Shown here: positions 1-9,379 of the stretch, piece after piece
Position numbering within the stretch: the stretch's first letter is position 1
How the letters are laid out: each line of letters begins with the position of its first letter
Assembly: GCF_000497045.1 (NCBI RefSeq)
Contig: NW_015961959.1
Location: forward strand, 620,001 to 684,000
From: Kalmanozyma brasiliensis GHG001
Lineage: Eukaryota; Basidiomycota; Ustilaginomycetes; Ustilaginales
DNA: 64,000 bases
Direction: 5' to 3'
Position numbers and translations under genes: made by a program
Notes under the pieces: model-generated
The model's database searches: none
What the model was told of the DNA's origin: nothing
The model's input: only the letters and a program-made list of their open reading frames with translations

Positions 1-1879
1 CACCAAGATCCTCAACGAATTCGTCGACCCGGTCAACGGCCTCGACAAGATCGTCCCCATCAGCGTCCTCTCCAAAGCCAAAGGTTTTGCCATCTTCACC
101 GTCTTTCGCATCGGCTTCCTCCTCTCCGCCCGCGCCGGCTCTGGCGTCGTAGTGGCCAAAGCTGACGATGGTCGGTGGTCCGCCCCTGCTGCGATTGGCA
201 TCGGCGGTCTCGGTGGCGGCTTCAATGCCGGTGCTGAAGTGACTGATTTCCTCATTGTTCTCAACTCGAAATCGGCCGTTCGATCGTTTATGGCCACGGG
301 CTCGCTGCAGCTTGGTGGCAACATGTCGGTCGCCGTCGGCCCGCTGGGCAGGTCTGCAGAGGCAAGTGGGAGCGTCAACACTAAGGGTCGGGTCGCTGCG
401 ATGTTCTCGTACTCCAAGTCGAAAGGTCTGTACGGAGGCATCTCGGTGGAGGGCACAGTGCTGGTCAACCGCGAGGACGCCAACGTCAAAGCGTACGGTC
501 AGTATGCCAAAAACCCCAAGCAGATCCTCTCTGGTGCCGTCGATCGACCGCCCTGGGCCTCCGGGCTCGTTCAGACCATCGAACGCTTCACACTCGCCAA
601 CACGCCCAGCAAGGACCTCGACGGCGAGTACTTCAACTACGACGACACGAGCAGCTTTCACGGCCGCGGATACGGCGGGAGTGGCGGAGGCCGAGGCGAG
701 GAGAGCTACGATACGGTGGACAGTCGCGATCTCGAGAAGCTTTCGCGGCCTGGTGGGCAACGTCGATCATCACGCAGCAGCCAGCTGGAGGACCTCCCTG
801 ATCGCTTTGACGACATTGGCCTCCGAGACCGGGACCGCGATCGCGATTCGTTCGAGGACCGAGACCGCCGTCGCAAGGACGACGACTATGACAACCGCTC
901 CCACGGCACCTACGGCTTTGGCACATCAGCCGGGATCAGCAACACGCCTCCTCGTGCCAGCTCGGCTGCCTCGCAACGCATGTCGGCCATCCGCACGCGC
1001 TCCGGTAGCATCGCCTCCAACCTCAGCTTTGGCAGCAAGAAGAAGCTCGATCGTTCCGGCCCCACGCCGCCGCCGGACTGGGATGCGATCCCAGGTCAAA
1101 GTAATGGTGGCGCGTGGGGCAAGTCGAATAACATGGACATGATGGACTCGCTCGACCGCGAGCTCCAGGGTGGCAGCCCGTCGGCGACGCGCAAGTCCAG
1201 CTACGGCCCCTCAGGCAGCGGCCACAACGGCGATGATCGGGCCCGGAGTGGAAGCCTGAGCAACACACGGGGAAGCTCCAACACCCCCGCTGGCTGGTCC
1301 CAGTTCAGTTCGGATGCTCACGATGACCTCTTTGGTGACAAGACTCAACAGACCAGGGATCCGTTCGAGGACCTCGCGTCCACGAGCCCCTATGGGAGCG
1401 GCAGCAGCAACGGTCACTCTCGCACCAAGTCCGCGTACGATGGTGCCGCCCCGCCTCCATCCAAGACCGGATCCAGGTTCGGCCGCTTCCGCACCCCTAG
1501 CCCGGGTAGCAGCGCCTTTGGAAGGAAGAAGACTCCAACCATTCCGGAGGACGACACGAACGGCTACGGCGATCGGCAGAACGTCTCGCTTATCAGCCCG
1601 TCGGCGCTGGATGAGTACCGGAACGGCGATAGTAGGGTTAGGAAGGACAGCTTTTCGCTGGCGAGCGAGAATGCCAGCGTGCCCGTGATCGAGCGGGTCA
1701 TTGCGCTGTACGACTTCGAGGCGCAGGAGGAGGGCGATTTGGGCTTCCAGAAGGGCCAGGTGATTGCCGTGACGAAGAAGACCGATAGCACGGACGATTG
1801 GTGGCAGGGGCGGGTCGAGGCCGGAGTCAGCTCCAGCAAGACAGGAATCTTTCCAAGAAATTACACGGCCCCTCTCTGA
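1..1879 (+). CDS. YSC84: Ysc84/SH3YL1-family actin-patch protein, 5' end missing
   Basis: The frame is open from base 2, so the N-terminus lies left of the window. About 625 residues are visible. The first part is a Ysc84 (SYLF/DUF500) lipid- and actin-binding domain, Gly-rich, with stretches such as GIGGLGGGFNAGAEVTDFL and SYSKSKGLYGGISVEG. A long Ser/Arg/Asp-rich disordered linker follows, including an RDRDRDRD run near base 820. The last 60 residues are an SH3 domain with the ALYDFEAQEEGDLGF, DDWWQGR and GIFPRNY motifs, ending just before the TGA at 1877. This domain order matches yeast Lsb3/Ysc84 and human SH3YL1, which act at cortical actin patches during endocytosis; the function is carried over from those families. 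GTG at 152 is not a credible start because the SYLF domain is already under way upstream of it. Confidence 0.93.
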   Translation, partial: TKILNEFVDPVNGLDKIVPISVLSKAKGFAIFTVFRIGFLLSARAGSGVVVAKADDGRWSAPAAIGIGGLGGGFNAGAEVTDFLIVLNSKSAVRSFMATGSLQLGGNMSVAVGPLGRSAEASGSVNTKGRVAAMFSYSKSKGLYGGISVEGTVLVNREDANVKAYGQYAKNPKQILSGAVDRPPWASGLVQTIERFTLANTPSKDLDGEYFNYDDTSSFHGRGYGGSGGGRGEESYDTVDSRDLEKLSRPGGQRRSSRSSQLEDLPDRFDDIGLRDRDRDRDSFEDRDRRRKDDDYDNRSHGTYGFGTSAGISNTPPRASSAASQRMSAIRTRSGSIASNLSFGSKKKLDRSGPTPPPDWDAIPGQSNGGAWGKSNNMDMMDSLDRELQGGSPSATRKSSYGPSGSGHNGDDRARSGSLSNTRGSSNTPAGWSQFSSDAHDDLFGDKTQQTRDPFEDLASTSPYGSGSSNGHSRTKSAYDGAAPPPSKTGSRFGRFRTPSPGSSAFGRKKTPTIPEDDTNGYGDRQNVSLISPSALDEYRNGDSRVRKDSFSLASENASVPVIERVIALYDFEAQEEGDLGFQKGQVIAVTKKTDSTDDWWQGRVEAGVSSSKTGIFPRNYTAPL

Positions 1880-2753
1880 TAGCGTTGCGCCCACACGACG
1901 ACGGCGAGGTCATGACGATGATTGCGGTTGAAGGGGGACGTTGGGGGGACGCTGGGAGGTGATGGCCTGGGCTTGTATGTACCAGCCGCAGTCTTTCGGT
2001 GCCGCCCGTCCGTCTCCCGATTTCCGCTCGCCTGCCCGCTTCCCAGTCTTCCTACTCGTCCTCCTCTCGCCCGGATTCACTGGCTGGTTCACCCACACAC
2101 TTCAAGCAGGCAACCTCCCATCCTCCCACCGTCCCCTCACGGAGCCTCACATACCCTCTTCGCGTACCCTCACACTTTGCCTTGTCTTCGCACTGTCTGT
2201 AATGCATTTTTTCTTGGCCTAGCTCACAATTCGCTTTGGCTGAGCCACACAAATCGCTCTGGCTGGTCCCGCTTCGACGACAGGGCGCGTGCGAGACTCT
2301 GCGAGCAACGTCTTGCAGACACTGCTTGTTCACAAACGCAGGGTCAGCCAGACGCTCGCTCACCGAGATCGCTGGATCGCTTCGAATGCCATAGACAATC
2401 GTGAAACTCCGCCTGAAGCGTCTCGCAGACCACTGCTCCTGGAGAGACGCCATCTGTGAGCCTTCGCCTGACCCAGCGCAAGCACTGCTCGAGCGCGAAC
2501 GCGGAGCCCGCCACACTTCGACCTGTTCAGCTCGCCGGGCCCGCACCGAGTGCATCGCGCCGCTTTGCCGTGCGCAGACACTGCTTTCTCACAAATGCGA
2601 GGTCAAGCCAAACACTGATCAGCCTCAATGCCTCATGCCGTCGGCCACTACGCACACACACAGCGCTCTACACGCTTGTAAACAGATGCTAATGAAATTT
2701 CAGCGTGATCAAGAGACATCGGTCTACGAACGCGATCCACTTGTTGCGGGCCT
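1880..2753. other. intergenic, convergent 3' region with diverged direct repeats
   Basis: This lies between the 3' ends of the YSC84-type gene and LSC1. It holds only short overlapping frames with no recognisable protein. A roughly 43-nt segment at 2314-2356 recurs in diverged form at 2574-2616, listed separately. Confidence 0.6.
2314..2616. repeat. imperfect direct repeat pair, about 43 nt each, 260 nt apart
   Basis: Copy A (2314-2356) and copy B (2574-2616) both begin GCAGACACTGCTT. They continue with TTCACAAACGCAGGGTCAGC in A and CTCACAAATGCGAGGTCAAG in B. The match is about 80 percent by eye. Function unknown; it may be the remnant of a local duplication. Confidence 0.5.
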
Positions 2754-3746
2754 CTAAGCCAAACCAGCCTCCTGCATAGCCTTCTTCATGAGGGCGCCGA
2801 TCTTTGCGGGCGAATCGGCGACGATAGCGCCGGCATCCGTGAGAGCCTTGACCTTGTCATCGGCACCACCCTTGCCACCGGCGATGATGGCGCCGGCGTG
2901 ACCCATCCTCCTGCCGGGAGGGGCGGTGCGGCCGGCGATGAAGGCGACGACGGGCTTGGGGTTTTTCCTCGTCTTGTTGTACTGAGCGAGATACTCGGCG
3001 GCGTCCTCCTCCATGGATCCGCCGATCTCGCCGATGAGCACGATGCCTTCGGACTTGTCGTGGTCGAGCAGCAGCTTGACCAGGTCGAGCGTGGTGGAGC
3101 CGGGGAAGGGGTCACCGCCGATACCGACGCAGATGCTTTGGCCGAGGCCGACCTGGGTGGTCTGGTTGACCGCCTCGTACGTGAGCGTACCCGAACGCGA
3201 GACGATACCGATGCGTCCCGGGGTGTGAATGTGACCGGGCATGATACCGATCTTGCAACCCTCGGGGTTGATGATACCGGGGCAGTTAGGCCCAACCAGT
3301 CGGGAAGCAGACTGCGAGCGCAACGCCGCAGCAACGCGAATCTCGTCCTTCTGCGGAATACCCTCAGTGATGGCCACGATCAGCGGGACCTCGTTCTCGA
3401 TCGCCTCGATGATGGCGTCCGCCGCACCGGGAGGGGGGACGTACAGCACGGAAGCGTGCGGCTTGGTCTCACGAACCGCCTCCTTGACCGACCCAAACAC
3501 GGGCAGACCCAAATGCGTCTGACCAGCCTTCTTGGGCGAAACACCCCCGACGAGCTTGGTACCGTACTCGAGCGCCTGTTGACAGTGGAACGTGCCCGTC
3601 TTGCCGGTGAAACCCTGGCAGATGACGCGCGAGTCCTTGTTGATGAGCAGGTTCTTGATCGTGTCCTCGTACGAGGCGCGCGCGGCGGAGGAGGAGAAGC
3701 CGCGTGCGAGCGGGCGCGAAAGCGAGGCGGCAGCGTGCTTGAACAT
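2754..3746 (-). CDS. LSC1: succinyl-CoA ligase alpha subunit, mitochondrial
   Basis: A 330-residue protein that makes or uses succinyl-CoA in the TCA cycle as the alpha subunit of the matrix heterodimer. Residues 1 to about 25 ([20 protein letters not shown]) form a basic Ser/Arg-rich mitochondrial presequence. The CoA-binding Rossmann domain follows, with [10 protein letters not shown] at 45-54 and GPNCPG at 152-157. The ligase domain carries the phospho-histidine loop [12 protein letters not shown], with the catalytic His at about 283. The open frame runs 24 codons further upstream but only to a GTG, so the ATG at 3746 is the start. Length and motifs are typical of the family. The 3' end faces the YSC84-type gene, and its promoter lies on the UTP5 side. 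Confidence 0.97.
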   Translation of the reverse strand: MFKHAAASLSRPLARGFSSSAARASYEDTIKNLLINKDSRVICQGFTGKTGTFHCQQALEYGTKLVGGVSPKKAGQTHLGLPVFGSVKEAVRETKPHASVLYVPPPGAADAIIEAIENEVPLIVAITEGIPQKDEIRVAAALRSQSASRLVGPNCPGIINPEGCKIGIMPGHIHTPGRIGIVSRSGTLTYEAVNQTTQVGLGQSICVGIGGDPFPGSTTLDLVKLLLDHDKSEGIVLIGEIGGSMEEDAAEYLAQYNKTRKNPKPVVAFIAGRTAPPGRRMGHAGAIIAGGKGGADDKVKALTDAGAIVADSPAKIGALMKKAMQEAGLA

Positions 3747-4441
3747 GATGCTATGAGATAAGAGGGTGAGAGGTGGTGGACAGCAAGAAGAAAGGGTCGA
3801 TGCGATTGAGAAGATCACACACAGGCTGGGTCCGCTTGGCCGAACGTGTCGGCGCCTGTTGGACTCGGGATACGGCCGCTTCCTTCCGTAGCGTCACGAC
3901 CTTTTCTCAACGCTTTTTTGCTGTCCGCACAGGCCCTTTTTTCCCAAGCTTTGGCCAAGCTGTCCTTCAAAGACAGCAAGCTTTCTACTTCAGCCCTGAG
4001 ACGCTTACAGCAGACCGAACCTGTCAGGATTGTCTTTGACCTCAGAATGCCTTTTCACACCATGTAAGGCAGCAAACCACGGCTCTCAAGGAGAAGCAGC
4101 CCTGGTCGTTCCGGCCAGAGCGTCGGCCAACCAAGAGACGGCAAAGCTCGTTCGGCGGAGAGTTCCGTCTGCTCAGACGGCGAATTTTGAGCTTTGCTTT
4201 GTGGCCTTTTCCGCAATTTCCTCGTTCGTGATCGATGCGCAGACCGGGCGGAAATTTTTGACCGGCACAACGGTGTTAAAGTATTCAGCTCATGGCCCCT
4301 CAACATCGTCATGGTCTGTCACTCGCAAGACTGCTTGCGATCTTTGCTGTGCGGATCTGTATTGATGATGCTGTGCAGATGTACATCCATGCTGCGGTAC
4401 TAGAGAAGCGACTGAAAAGTGTGATGCGGTGACAGAGAGAA
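3747..4441. other. intergenic: LSC1 promoter and UTP5 3' region
   Basis: About 695 nt between the LSC1 start and the UTP5 stop, both on the minus strand. Only short frames are present, and no conserved protein or RNA was recognised. Confidence 0.6.
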
Positions 4442-7072
4442 TTACTCCTCATCGTCCTCATCCGTCCCCTCCTCGGCTTCGAGATCGAACATGCCGTTGG
4501 GACCTCCACGTCCTTCCTCCTCGTCGTACTCCTCCTCGTCTTCGTCATCTTCCATATCGCTTGCTCCTTCCTCTTCGAGATCGCTCTCGTCCGGTAGCTC
4601 CTCTTCATCGTCTTCTTCCTCGTCCTCCTCGTCCTCATCTTCCTCATCGTCTTCATCCTCGTCTTCCTCGATGTCCTCAATGTCTTCATCATCCTCGTCC
4701 TCATCATCATCGCCATCCGAGTCGGCAGAAGTGTTACCGTCCGACATGCGACCGTTCTTGACGCGTCGACGTCGGCGCACTGGCCCCTCCTCATCGCTGT
4801 CATCCTCGTCCTCATCATCGTCGCTGCCATCAGCCCCAAGGGCGATATCCTGTACATCTCCGTCTTCATCATCGTCGCCCCTCACTAAAACACCATCCTC
4901 TCCATCGACAGCCATATCGTCCGAATCCGAATCGTCCGACTCTTCGACCCACTTCTTGCCCTTCCTCCTCTCCTTATCCGCGCCATTCTTCTGCGGAACA
5001 TCGCCCTGTGTCTTCTTGCCGAACTTGACGCCCTGCACGCGAACGGCGTTTCCACTGGCCTGCGACACATATGCCGCCCTCGCCTCGATCTGAGACAGCA
5101 CGAGCTCCAATCGTCCGTTGAGCGCGAGCAACCGCTCGTGCGTCGCAAGACGCGTCGTCAGTGTAGCATGCAACCCGGACATGCGGCTGACCAGGTTGGG
5201 CAACGACATGAGGTAGCCCATGTGGTTGAGCAACGTAGCGCGGATCCACTCCATCAATCCACGCGCCTTTTGACTGCCCATACTGCCCTTGCTCACGTGC
5301 GTACCGCCAACACCGTTGAGTCGCCCCACGCACTCCTCGAGCAGCTTGACCGCGAGGGGACCCGAGATCTTGCGCACCGTGTTGCGGATGAGGATCGCAT
5401 CGTTGTGGTTGAGACAGCTGGTGAGCAGCGAGGTGTCGCCCGAGTGCAACGCTTGCGAGAGGGACGAGGCGAGCGAGGCTTCGTTGGTCAGGGATTGCTG
5501 CTTTTTGGTCGGTACGTCGGCGTCGTCCTCGTCGGCATCGGCGCCTGCTTGGGTAGGGTCAGAGAAGCCGAGCTCTTTCAATCGTTGGGCGAGCGTGGGT
5601 TCCAGGTCAGCTCCACGGGCGGAGGTGGAAGGTACAAAGCCTCCGTCTTCGAGGCCGGCTGCCACGACGGCATCGTCAATGTCCTGAGGTCGCAATGGCG
5701 CGTCGGTGTATCTCTGCGTCTCAGCGGCACCTCCCGTAAGCTGAGCCTCGTCCGTGTCAGCAGCGAGGAGGCCGCCGTTGGTGGAGCTCTGCTTGCCTCC
5801 GGCTGTTGGCAAGAGCAGCGTCTTTTGCAGCTGAGCATCCTTGCCACTGACCACGGTGGTCTCGTCGATGGAAACCTTTGCGCCGCGGATGAGACGCGCG
5901 AGCCTGAGCTTATCCGAGACGAGCCTGGCGTCGATCCACTCGACGGGCGCACTGCTTTCGGTCGGCGACTGTGCCAGCAACTCGAGCGACGGCAAGGCAG
6001 CCGACTTCTTCTTTGACGGTGACGCCTCCGACTTGGACTCTGCTGGGAGACCATAGATTCGTACGCTTCCGGTCTGCGTGACGATGGTGATGAGTGTGCG
6101 CGTGCTTTGCGAAGAGGTGGCAAAGCTGACCGAGAGAGCTCGTACAGGACCATCAAGTGCGGCAGTAGCAAAGGCGCGCCCTGCAACAGCTTTGCCTGCT
6201 TTCGAGTCGAACGTCCATGCGCTGACCATGCGGTCGCCTTCGGCAGCGGACACGAACGAGGTGTCGTTGAGCCATTCGAGGTGGGTGACGGGCGATGCGT
6301 GACCGGTGAAGGTGGCACGGACGCTGTTGTCCGACTGATCAGCATCCGTCAAGCCGATGCTGTGATGCGCAGAAAGCACAAGATTGCTGCGCGCTGAGAG
6401 GAGCTGAACTGCGGACTTGGTGTCGGGGCGGAAGGATGAGAAGGGACGCAGCGGGCTTGGCTGATCACCGAGCTTGACGTCTGCTAGCGCAAACGACGAG
6501 ACCCAGCCATTCTTGGAGCAAGCGAAGAGCGTCTTCTTGGACTCGGAGTAGGATATTGATACAATGCCGGCGCTGGCGGCAGAAGCGGTGCTGCTTCCCG
6601 AAGCAGAGGAAGCGTCGAGGATGGCGACCGACTGAGCGAGCGCAGGGCTCAACAGATGGACCTGACCCGAGCTGAGACCAAGCGCGAGCAACAGCTGCGA
6701 TGAGCCAGAGGTACCAACGTCTTCGCTCGACTCGGCATCGTGCTTTCTTCGCTTGGCTGACTTGGAAGACTGGGACGAGAGACGCACCCACTGCGAAGAG
6801 AGGCACTCTGCGCCGCCCAGCGAAGCGAGGAGGAAGTCAGTGACGAGCTGTGAGCTCGACGCTGCCGATGCGGAAGCATTGTAGATGCGCAGTCGTTGTT
6901 GGTGGACCTGGTTGCTGATGTGGGCGAAGAGCGTGTGATCCGGAGCCGGGGAGAAGGAGCAGGAGGCAGTCGATGCGGTGACAGAGCCCGAGGATGGGAG
7001 CAAGGGCTGGTTGAGCTCGGAGGTGGACGCAGGCCGGGACCTGGCAGGTTTCGGCGTCTTGTTCTTTGCCAT
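4442..7072 (-). CDS. UTP5: U3 snoRNP / t-UTP subunit Utp5 (WDR43)
   Basis: An 876-residue nucleolar protein of the small-subunit processome (t-UTP/UtpA), needed for pre-18S rRNA transcription and processing. The N-terminal half reads as a degenerate WD40 propeller, for example FTGHASPVTHLEWLNDTSFV. A Utp12-type helical domain follows (SLSQALHSGDTSLLTSCLNH through RLELVLSQIEAR). The last 150 or so residues are almost entirely Asp/Glu, a common feature of processome proteins. The open frame continues 29 codons upstream only to a TTG. The ATG at 7072 has A at -3 and G at +4 and starts MAKNKTPKPAR, a basic N-terminus. It is divergent from the CDK gene, 637 nt apart, and that shared promoter has two TTAGGG boxes. 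Confidence 0.93.
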   Translation of the reverse strand: MAKNKTPKPARSRPASTSELNQPLLPSSGSVTASTASCSFSPAPDHTLFAHISNQVHQQRLRIYNASASAASSSQLVTDFLLASLGGAECLSSQWVRLSSQSSKSAKRRKHDAESSEDVGTSGSSQLLLALGLSSGQVHLLSPALAQSVAILDASSASGSSTASAASAGIVSISYSESKKTLFACSKNGWVSSFALADVKLGDQPSPLRPFSSFRPDTKSAVQLLSARSNLVLSAHHSIGLTDADQSDNSVRATFTGHASPVTHLEWLNDTSFVSAAEGDRMVSAWTFDSKAGKAVAGRAFATAALDGPVRALSVSFATSSQSTRTLITIVTQTGSVRIYGLPAESKSEASPSKKKSAALPSLELLAQSPTESSAPVEWIDARLVSDKLRLARLIRGAKVSIDETTVVSGKDAQLQKTLLLPTAGGKQSSTNGGLLAADTDEAQLTGGAAETQRYTDAPLRPQDIDDAVVAAGLEDGGFVPSTSARGADLEPTLAQRLKELGFSDPTQAGADADEDDADVPTKKQQSLTNEASLASSLSQALHSGDTSLLTSCLNHNDAILIRNTVRKISGPLAVKLLEECVGRLNGVGGTHVSKGSMGSQKARGLMEWIRATLLNHMGYLMSLPNLVSRMSGLHATLTTRLATHERLLALNGRLELVLSQIEARAAYVSQASGNAVRVQGVKFGKKTQGDVPQKNGADKERRKGKKWVEESDDSDSDDMAVDGEDGVLVRGDDDEDGDVQDIALGADGSDDDEDEDDSDEEGPVRRRRRVKNGRMSDGNTSADSDGDDDEDEDDEDIEDIEEDEDEDDEEDEDEEDEEEDDEEELPDESDLEEEGASDMEDDEDEEEYDEEEGRGGPNGMFDLEAEEGTDEDDEE

Positions 7073-7178
7073 CTTTGCGGGGGTCGTACAGGAGCCAGAG
7101 GATGGTTGACGAGACGGTACGAGGCGAGCAGATGCAATGATGGCAGCTGAATGATTCAAAGGGTGGAGCGGCTTGGAA

Positions 7179-7184
7179 CCCTAA
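7179..7184 (-). promoter_or_regulatory. TTAGGG (telobox-like) hexamer 1
   Basis: CCCTAA on the plus strand within AACCCTAACTTTTC, 107 nt upstream of the UTP5 ATG. TTAGGG is the target of Tbf1/Tay1-type Myb factors in some fungi; binding here is inferred. Confidence 0.4.
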
Positions 7185-7308
7185 CTTTTCGTTTTCTTCG
7201 CTGATGAGAAATTCTTCTCGAGCTGCAGCTCTCATTTCGAAAAAATCCAGTGCGGATCATGACACATGCTTATGTGTGCGACCGTTCTGGCTCAACGTGC
7301 GAGCCGCA

Positions 7309-7314
7309 CCCTAA
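7309..7314 (-). promoter_or_regulatory. TTAGGG (telobox-like) hexamer 2
   Basis: CCCTAA within GCACCCTAATTTTCC, 130 nt from the first copy and in the same orientation, 237 nt from the UTP5 ATG. Confidence 0.4.
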
Positions 7315-7709
7315 TTTTCCTTTTGGCAGAAGAGCTGGCCTGTTCGCTGCTTGCTTTCTGCTGTCAAAAGGTTGCTGCGCGTTGGGGTTGGTGTTGCAGT
7401 CCTTTCGAGTCGCGAGATTGACACTTTGATGCACAGCAAAGAACCAAGCTTAGGTGTGAGCCAGACCTCTGGCCTCGACCTTCCTCTCACAGCTGCGCTC
7501 AACGAAACCACGACGACTAGACCATAGCGACTGACATCACTTTAAGCAGACACGCATACATCCACGTCCACGCAGCGCATCGTCTTGCTGCCGTCGTCCA
7601 CTCTCACCTCAAGCACGCCAGTCGCGGTTATCGCACGCCACAGACTCGCAATTCCTACACATACCGCTCGCATACCCTGCAGTCCAGTCGAGACGCCAAC
7701 CATACCACG

Positions 7710-8696
7710 ATGAACTACGTTCAGCTCGAAAAGCTCGGCGAGGGCACATACGCCACCGTGTACAAGGGCCGATCAAGGCTCAACAACGAGATTGTTGCGC
7801 TCAAGGAGATCCACCTCGACGCTGAAGAGGGCACACCCTCGACAGCGATCCGCGAAATCTCGCTCATGAAGGAGCTGCGCCACACCAACATTGTGCGCCT
7901 CTACGATGTCATCCACACAGAGTCCAAGCTGATGCTCGTCTTCGAGTTCATGGAGCAAGACTTGAAAAAGTACATGGAGATTCACGGCCACCGCTGCGCG
8001 CTCGATCCCGTTACCGTCCGCTCCTTCATGTTCCAGCTACTCAAGGGCACTGCATTCTGCCACGAGAACCGAGTACTACACCGCGATCTCAAGCCTCAAA
8101 ATCTTCTCATCAACAAGCGCGGCGAGCTCAAGCTGGCCGATTTTGGTCTTGCCCGTGCCTTTGGTATCCCTGTCAACACCTTCTCGAACGAGGTCGTTAC
8201 CTTGTGGTACCGTGCACCCGATGTGCTGCTTGGCTCGCGAACCTACTCGACGTCGATTGATATCTGGAGTGCAGGATGCATCATGGCCGAGATGATCTCG
8301 GGTCTTCCTCTCTTCCGTGGACGCGACAACAATGACCAGCTCAACCAGATTCTCCGCATCCTGGGTACACCGGACGACAACACCATGAAGAGGCTCGTCA
8401 ACGACTCGCCCGAGATCCAAGTGCGACCGTTCCCTCGGGTGCCAAGAGTCCCCTTCCAGAACATGTTCCCCAAGGCGCATCCCTTGGCGATCGACTTGCT
8501 CGACAAGCTGCTCAAGTTCGACCCAACACAGCGCATTTCGGCCGACGAAGCACTCCGACACCCCTACTTTACCACATCAGCTGCCATCGCTGGTCTTCCG
8601 CACCCGCAAAGCAACAGCCAGTTGAATATGGGCAACGGCGGTGCTCCTCAGCAGGGCTCGTATCAGCAAGGCGTCCCCGGCCAGCAGGTCAACTGA
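7710..8696 (+). CDS. PHO85: Pho85/Cdk5-type cyclin-dependent kinase
   Basis: A 328-residue Ser/Thr kinase. The Gly loop is [11 protein letters not shown] with Tyr14, the ATP lysine is Lys32, and the cyclin-binding helix has PSTAIRE at 43-49. HRD is at 124-126 and DFG at 144-146. The activation loop is [20 protein letters not shown], where Ser159 sits at the position of the CDK1 activating threonine. Ser there, together with [16 protein letters not shown] and the [11 protein letters not shown] stretch, points to the Pho85/Cdk5 branch rather than Cdc28/Cdk1. The last 40 or so residues are a Gln/Gly-rich tail outside the kinase fold. The family couples nutrient state and morphogenesis to the cell cycle through several cyclins; no cyclin gene lies in this window. 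The ATG at 7710 precedes the kinase fold directly. Confidence 0.96.
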   Translation: MNYVQLEKLGEGTYATVYKGRSRLNNEIVALKEIHLDAEEGTPSTAIREISLMKELRHTNIVRLYDVIHTESKLMLVFEFMEQDLKKYMEIHGHRCALDPVTVRSFMFQLLKGTAFCHENRVLHRDLKPQNLLINKRGELKLADFGLARAFGIPVNTFSNEVVTLWYRAPDVLLGSRTYSTSIDIWSAGCIMAEMISGLPLFRGRDNNDQLNQILRILGTPDDNTMKRLVNDSPEIQVRPFPRVPRVPFQNMFPKAHPLAIDLLDKLLKFDPTQRISADEALRHPYFTTSAAIAGLPHPQSNSQLNMGNGGAPQQGSYQQGVPGQQVN

Positions 8697-9379
8697 GGCA
8701 GTCAGCCACTTTGCACTTCAATGAAGCCCGTCTCGCATTTCATGATGGACCCGCACTTCCTTCTGGTTCGGACACTCACACAACATTTCCGCAACGCTTT
8801 CCGCAGATTCTCTTCTCTTCTCTGTCCTATTCTCCCCTCCCTCGTCTCCGTGTCTCTTAATTGTAACAGTATGCATTGCCACTTTGACCTATTCTAGCAA
8901 CTTCCAAGGTCGACCTTCGTGTGAACGTGTATGGCGTGAAGCACCACTGCTCTGAATGGCCGCCTTGACGAGGTGAAGCATGACAACTATTGCGGAAGTC
9001 GGAGAGTCGTTGACCAACTACACGCGAGTGTGCGCGAGAGCGACGAGGAAGCGGTGTGCTGCCTTTGAATTTTCTCAAAAATGGCCGGCTCTTGGGTTTT
9101 TGAGTTCTTCCGAAGATCATCGAAAGGACCCTTTCAACCCATCACATCCTCTCTTCCACCTCGTCACATCGTCACATCCATCCCACTCATCATAGCTAGT
9201 CACGACAAGCCAGACCATCTTGCGACGGACTCAGCCTCCTGTCCAGCACTTCACCTCAGCCAGCACATTGAGCAGATCTCTTGTCGACAACAGCTATCTA
9301 CTCCCATGCAGTCCTAGTCGTCCGCCTAATATCTGGCACACAGCATCAGCATTGGCGGTGCTGGCCCGCTTCAAGCCCC
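8697..9379. other. intergenic between CDK and PPR-like gene
   Basis: About 680 nt: CDK 3' region with pyrimidine-rich tracts near 8800-8860, then the upstream region of the next plus-strand gene. The frame of that gene stays open upstream to about 9281, but without an ATG. No other feature was recognised. Confidence 0.55.

Larger units (their letters stand above)
7073..7709. promoter_or_regulatory. divergent promoter region UTP5 / PHO85-type CDK
   Basis: A 637-nt region between two divergent ATGs. It contains two CCCTAA hexamers (TTAGGG when read towards UTP5) at 7179-7184 and 7309-7314, both inside the longer shared string ACCCTAAYTTTYC. A GATGAG hexamer near 7203 matches the core of the yeast PAC element of ribosome-biogenesis genes, but a hexamer can occur by chance. 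Confidence 0.5.
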
